A stretch of 8,103 bases of DNA from DASRAJ01 sp039920305. Lineage in GTDB: Bacteria > Bacteroidota > Bacteroidia > Chitinophagales > UBA10324. The stretch covers positions 1 through 8,103 of the forward strand of contig JBDSEA010000144.1 of NCBI GenBank assembly GCA_039920305.1. Reading direction: 5' to 3'. A model generated the notes under the pieces. It saw only the letters and a program-made list of their open reading frames with translations. It was not told where the DNA came from and searched no databases. The translations under genes and the position numbers were made by a program. Numbering within the stretch: the stretch's first letter is position 1; the number at the start of each line of letters is the position of its first letter. This document shows, piece by piece, positions 5,598-8,103 of this stretch.

Positions 5598-7913
5598 TCA
5601 AAACGGATACCCAATAGCAATATTCAAAACAAGGTTTCTATTTACCCAGTCAGCGCTTCCGAAATCAATCTGGTTGAATACCCAGCGATCAGCGGGTGCA
5701 AGCCAGGGCTTGCGAATAGGGAATGCAAGGTCAGCACGGATAACAAAGAAGGAGGCATCTACACGAAGCCCGAATCCTGTTCCTACAGCAAGCTGGTTAA
5801 GGAACTCACCGGGTATAAAAAGTCCGCCCGGCCGCAGCGGATCATCATGGAGGAGCCAGATATTTCCTGCATCCACGAACACAGCTCCTTTTAAAATGCT
5901 GATGATATTGAAGCGGTATTCGCCATTCAGTTCCAGCTTCATATCGCCCGCCTGCTCCAAAAAAGTGATTGAATCCGCCGAAGGTGGCGGATAGGTTCCC
6001 GGCCCTAAGGTACGTGACCTGAATGCCCGTATGCTGTTGCTTCCTCCAATAAAGAATTGCTTTATGTAGGGCAAGGCATCTGAATTGCCATAGGGTATTC
6101 CGACACCGGCGATGATTCGTGTTGCAATTTTATTGTTCCTGGGAAACACCCGGAAATAGCGCACATCAATATCGAATCTCGAATACTGTGAATAAGGTGA
6201 CCCAAAAATTGTTTGAGGATTTTCTGCATTCACCTGCACGCCGTTAAAGAGGCGGCTGATCAGGCTCATAGTATTGCCTGAAAATGCTGCGGTACCCCTG
6301 AAGTAATATTGATTGCGCTTAAAAGTTGCCGTCTGGTTGTTGAAAGTGTAGGTGTATTCCAGGCCCAGTATAAACTGCTGCTCGAAGCTCTTTTTTAAAA
6401 ATGGGTTTTGATTGAGGATGGAATCAAATACCAGTGTTGTCTGGCTGATGTTCACATAGTTGATCACCACGGGATCGAGCTCATGCTCCTTGATCGCACT
6501 TTGCTTCCAGTTATACCCATAGTTGAACTTGAATGAATTCAGTGTGAAATACTGCAGGTGATAAATCTGCTCCCCGCTGATCTCAAACTTTGTTTTCGGC
6601 ACATAATAAGTTGAAACCTTGTTGACTTTATAAAAGGGAATGATGAATTTAGGGACATACAATTTTACACTTGCGCTGAGATTGAATGAACCAAGGGTTG
6701 GCTGGCCGGGAATCCTGCCGCTGATCTGGGTTTCAAAACCTGCAGCTCCTTCCACAATAAACAATTCAGATCCCTTTAGAAAATTCCGGTTGCGGAAGCT
6801 GGCATCGAGCGCTGGTCCTGCAAAATTGGTTGACTTTGTGATACCCAGCAGTTCCGCACGCACTGATTTTTTATAAAGCGGGGTAAGATTAACATGCGCA
6901 TCCAGGAAGGAAGTATCCAGCCGGTTCAGGTCATCGAAACGGATATTGGCGAACTTGAAAACACCCATGCTCATCAGTCGCCGCAAAGTGTTATCATGAT
7001 CCTTCCTTGTATAATACTCCATAGTATCCAGGAAAACCGATCGCACTATATTTTTCGGCCTGAAGCTGCTGTCAGAATTAATGTAGTATTTACCCTCTAT
7101 CAGGAGGGTATCTCCCTGAACCAGGCCTGTGTCCTGATCGAGTGAATAGTTAGGGTTAATAATGATCTTATGCAGACGGTAGCGCTGAAGCGATTTGAAC
7201 GGTGCATCAGTCTTTACCTGCAGAAATAAATTCACCCTGTGATTTCCAGCAGTTGTATCAGCATAGAAAACGAGGTCATCAGCATTGAAATAAAAGTAAC
7301 CCTGGTTTTTTAATTCAAGATCAATGCGGTCACGCTCTGCTTTTAAAATATATAGATTGTAGATATCATTTTTCTTTATCAGCGATTTACTTTGTGACTG
7401 AAGAATTTTATAATCGATCGTATCCGTTTGCTGCGGAAAGGTTATTGAATCAATCAGGTAGGGAGGATGAAGAGTAACAGTATAAATAATGGATGCTGTT
7501 CTCTTTTTTTCCTTCACCTCATAGGCAACGGTCGATTGAAAGTAACCGATATTCTCGACCCTGTTTTTGATGAGCGACGCAGTATTGGGTGGTGATACTT
7601 TTGAAAGTAAAACCGGAGGCTCGCCCAGCTTCGTTTTGAGAAAATGACGAAAGCCCTTGCCTCTCGGTGTTCCGGCAATATGATAAAACCAAACCTTGGG
7701 ACGGGAAATTCCGAATAGTGTTCCATTTGGCTTCGGAGCAATTACTTTATGAACATCACTGCTCAGCGTTTTTGACTTTGGTATGTCCCCCAGCTTTACA
7801 AACTTCACACTTGCACCTGTATAAAGTTTTTCACCCGCATCGAGATGATGAGTTCCCGTACAACCGCAGGCAAGCAAAGCGATGACAACAGCAACCGGAA
7901 AGAACAGCTTCAT
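5598..7913 (-). CDS. tamL: TamL-like lipoprotein BamA/TamA-family (Omp85) outer-membrane barrel
   Basis: 771 residues from ATG 7913 to TGA 5600-5598. The N-terminus is a lipoprotein signal with lipobox LLAC, lipidated Cys16. A lipid anchor on an Omp85 protein is the hallmark of the Bacteroidota TamL branch. Residues about 25-345 contain POTRA-like periplasmic modules (for example LIKNRVENIGYFQSTVAYEV at 114-133, then NQGYFYFNADDL at 203-214). The rest, about 350-771, is the 16-strand type barrel (Bac_surface_Ag). Its signature is FFIGGSNSIRAFRSRTLGPG (620-639), where the conserved lid-loop motif usually written [VI]RGF reads IRAF. GDMKLELNGEYRFNI and GAVFVDAGNIW follow, and the chain ends in an aromatic residue (IAIGYPF), as outer-membrane barrels do. 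The start overlaps the stop of the TamB-like gene by ATGA. The likely role is to insert or translocate outer-membrane or surface proteins together with TamB; BamA itself is less likely given the lipobox and neighbour. Confidence 0.88.
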   Translation of the reverse strand: MKLFFPVAVVIALLACGCTGTHHLDAGEKLYTGASVKFVKLGDIPKSKTLSSDVHKVIAPKPNGTLFGISRPKVWFYHIAGTPRGKGFRHFLKTKLGEPPVLLSKVSPPNTASLIKNRVENIGYFQSTVAYEVKEKKRTASIIYTVTLHPPYLIDSITFPQQTDTIDYKILQSQSKSLIKKNDIYNLYILKAERDRIDLELKNQGYFYFNADDLVFYADTTAGNHRVNLFLQVKTDAPFKSLQRYRLHKIIINPNYSLDQDTGLVQGDTLLIEGKYYINSDSSFRPKNIVRSVFLDTMEYYTRKDHDNTLRRLMSMGVFKFANIRFDDLNRLDTSFLDAHVNLTPLYKKSVRAELLGITKSTNFAGPALDASFRNRNFLKGSELFIVEGAAGFETQISGRIPGQPTLGSFNLSASVKLYVPKFIIPFYKVNKVSTYYVPKTKFEISGEQIYHLQYFTLNSFKFNYGYNWKQSAIKEHELDPVVINYVNISQTTLVFDSILNQNPFLKKSFEQQFILGLEYTYTFNNQTATFKRNQYYFRGTAAFSGNTMSLISRLFNGVQVNAENPQTIFGSPYSQYSRFDIDVRYFRVFPRNNKIATRIIAGVGIPYGNSDALPYIKQFFIGGSNSIRAFRSRTLGPGTYPPPSADSITFLEQAGDMKLELNGEYRFNIISILKGAVFVDAGNIWLLHDDPLRPGGLFIPGEFLNQLAVGTGFGLRVDASFFVIRADLAFPIRKPWLAPADRWVFNQIDFGSADWVNRNLVLNIAIGYPF

Positions 7914-8103
7914 TTTACAGGCTCCGTCTTTTGATCCTTAGAAATATTTGGAACCTGGTCAGGCCTTGAACGCCTGAACAAATCACGGGTGCGGTTGTAA
8001 TCCTTTGTAAATACAAGTCCTAATCCGTCTTCAATGATCTCACCCTGTAAAATGTCGTAATCGCTGCGATGGAAAAAACGCAGACGGTAAGTGCCGTTCG
8101 GTG
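7910..8103 (-). CDS. tamB: C-terminal end of TamB-like translocation/assembly protein (partial at right edge)
   Basis: The last 63 codons are visible, with TGA at 7912-7910; the gene runs off the right edge. The sequence includes GTYRLRFFHRSDYDILQGEI, then GLGLVFTKDYNRTRDLFRR and a charged tail ending QKTEPVK. This matches, from memory, the C-terminal end of the Bacteroidota TamB (DUF490) family, where a G-x-Y-R-L-R strand, a G[VL]G[LIV] strand and a [KR][DE][YF]...LFRR end precede a variable charged tail. TamB spans the periplasm from the inner membrane and partners with the barrel encoded just downstream. The TGA overlaps the ATG of the barrel gene (ATGA, 7913-7910), so the two should be made together. 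Identification rests on a short segment plus context. Confidence 0.7.
   Translation of the reverse strand, partial: PNGTYRLRFFHRSDYDILQGEIIEDGLGLVFTKDYNRTRDLFRRSRPDQVPNISKDQKTEPVK

Noticed and set aside
5451..5894. Plus-strand open frame of 147 codons
   Set aside because: Most of it lies antisense inside the well-supported TamL-like gene, the composition is odd (Ser/Lys/Asn-rich, no domain), and it has no motif or start signal.
1..8103. CRISPR array, insertion sequence, tRNA/rRNA, toxin-antitoxin or defence island
   Set aside because: No regularly spaced short repeats, transposase or integrase motifs, cloverleaf or conserved rRNA segments were seen. Genes point to ordinary envelope functions.

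Overview
The window looks like chromosomal DNA of a member of the Bacteroidota, probably an environmental, gliding- or Chitinophaga/Saprospira-like lineage (inference). The evidence is a C-terminal type IX secretion (T9SS) sorting domain on a kelch protein, a lipoprotein-type Omp85 barrel (TamL-like) translationally coupled to the end of a TamB-like gene, a TraB/GumN protein, start sites with little Shine-Dalgarno signal, and promoter candidates of the Bacteroidota -33/-7 type. Apart from one partial gene at the left edge, every gene lies on the minus strand.

Layout from left to right. Positions 2-343 (+) hold the C-terminal part of an unrecognised protein with a Pro/Ala-rich linker. It converges on a minus-strand pair (1946 to 418) made of a secreted six-cysteine protein of unknown function and a secreted trypsin-like (HtrA-type) serine protease that carries TPRs in place of a PDZ domain; these two overlap by ATGA. 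Next come a small charged hypothetical protein (2384-2031), a REP-like palindromic repeat (about 2391-2440), and a secreted TraB/GumN-family protein with an unusual cysteine cluster (3394-2510). A gene-free, AT-rich stretch of about 300 bp follows (3395-3696), with a plausible promoter for the TraB gene.

Positions 5369-3697 encode what was, or is, one 557-residue cell-surface protein: signal peptide, six kelch-like blades, a MopE-like metal-binding segment, a fibronectin type III domain and a T9SS sorting domain. A missing base in an A/T homopolymer near 4846-4854 splits it into two frames. The right end (8103-5598) is a tamB-tamL type operon: the last 63 codons of TamB overlap the start of a 771-residue lipoprotein-type BamA/TamA-family outer-membrane barrel.

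The common theme is envelope biology: outer-membrane assembly, T9SS-secreted adhesin-like surface protein, periplasmic proteolysis and secreted proteins of unknown function. I found no CRISPR array, transposase, tRNA or rRNA, and no clear new defence or mobile system. The points most worth a second look are the frameshifted kelch protein, the REP-like palindrome, the hairpin beside the kelch promoter, and the protease/six-cysteine gene pair.
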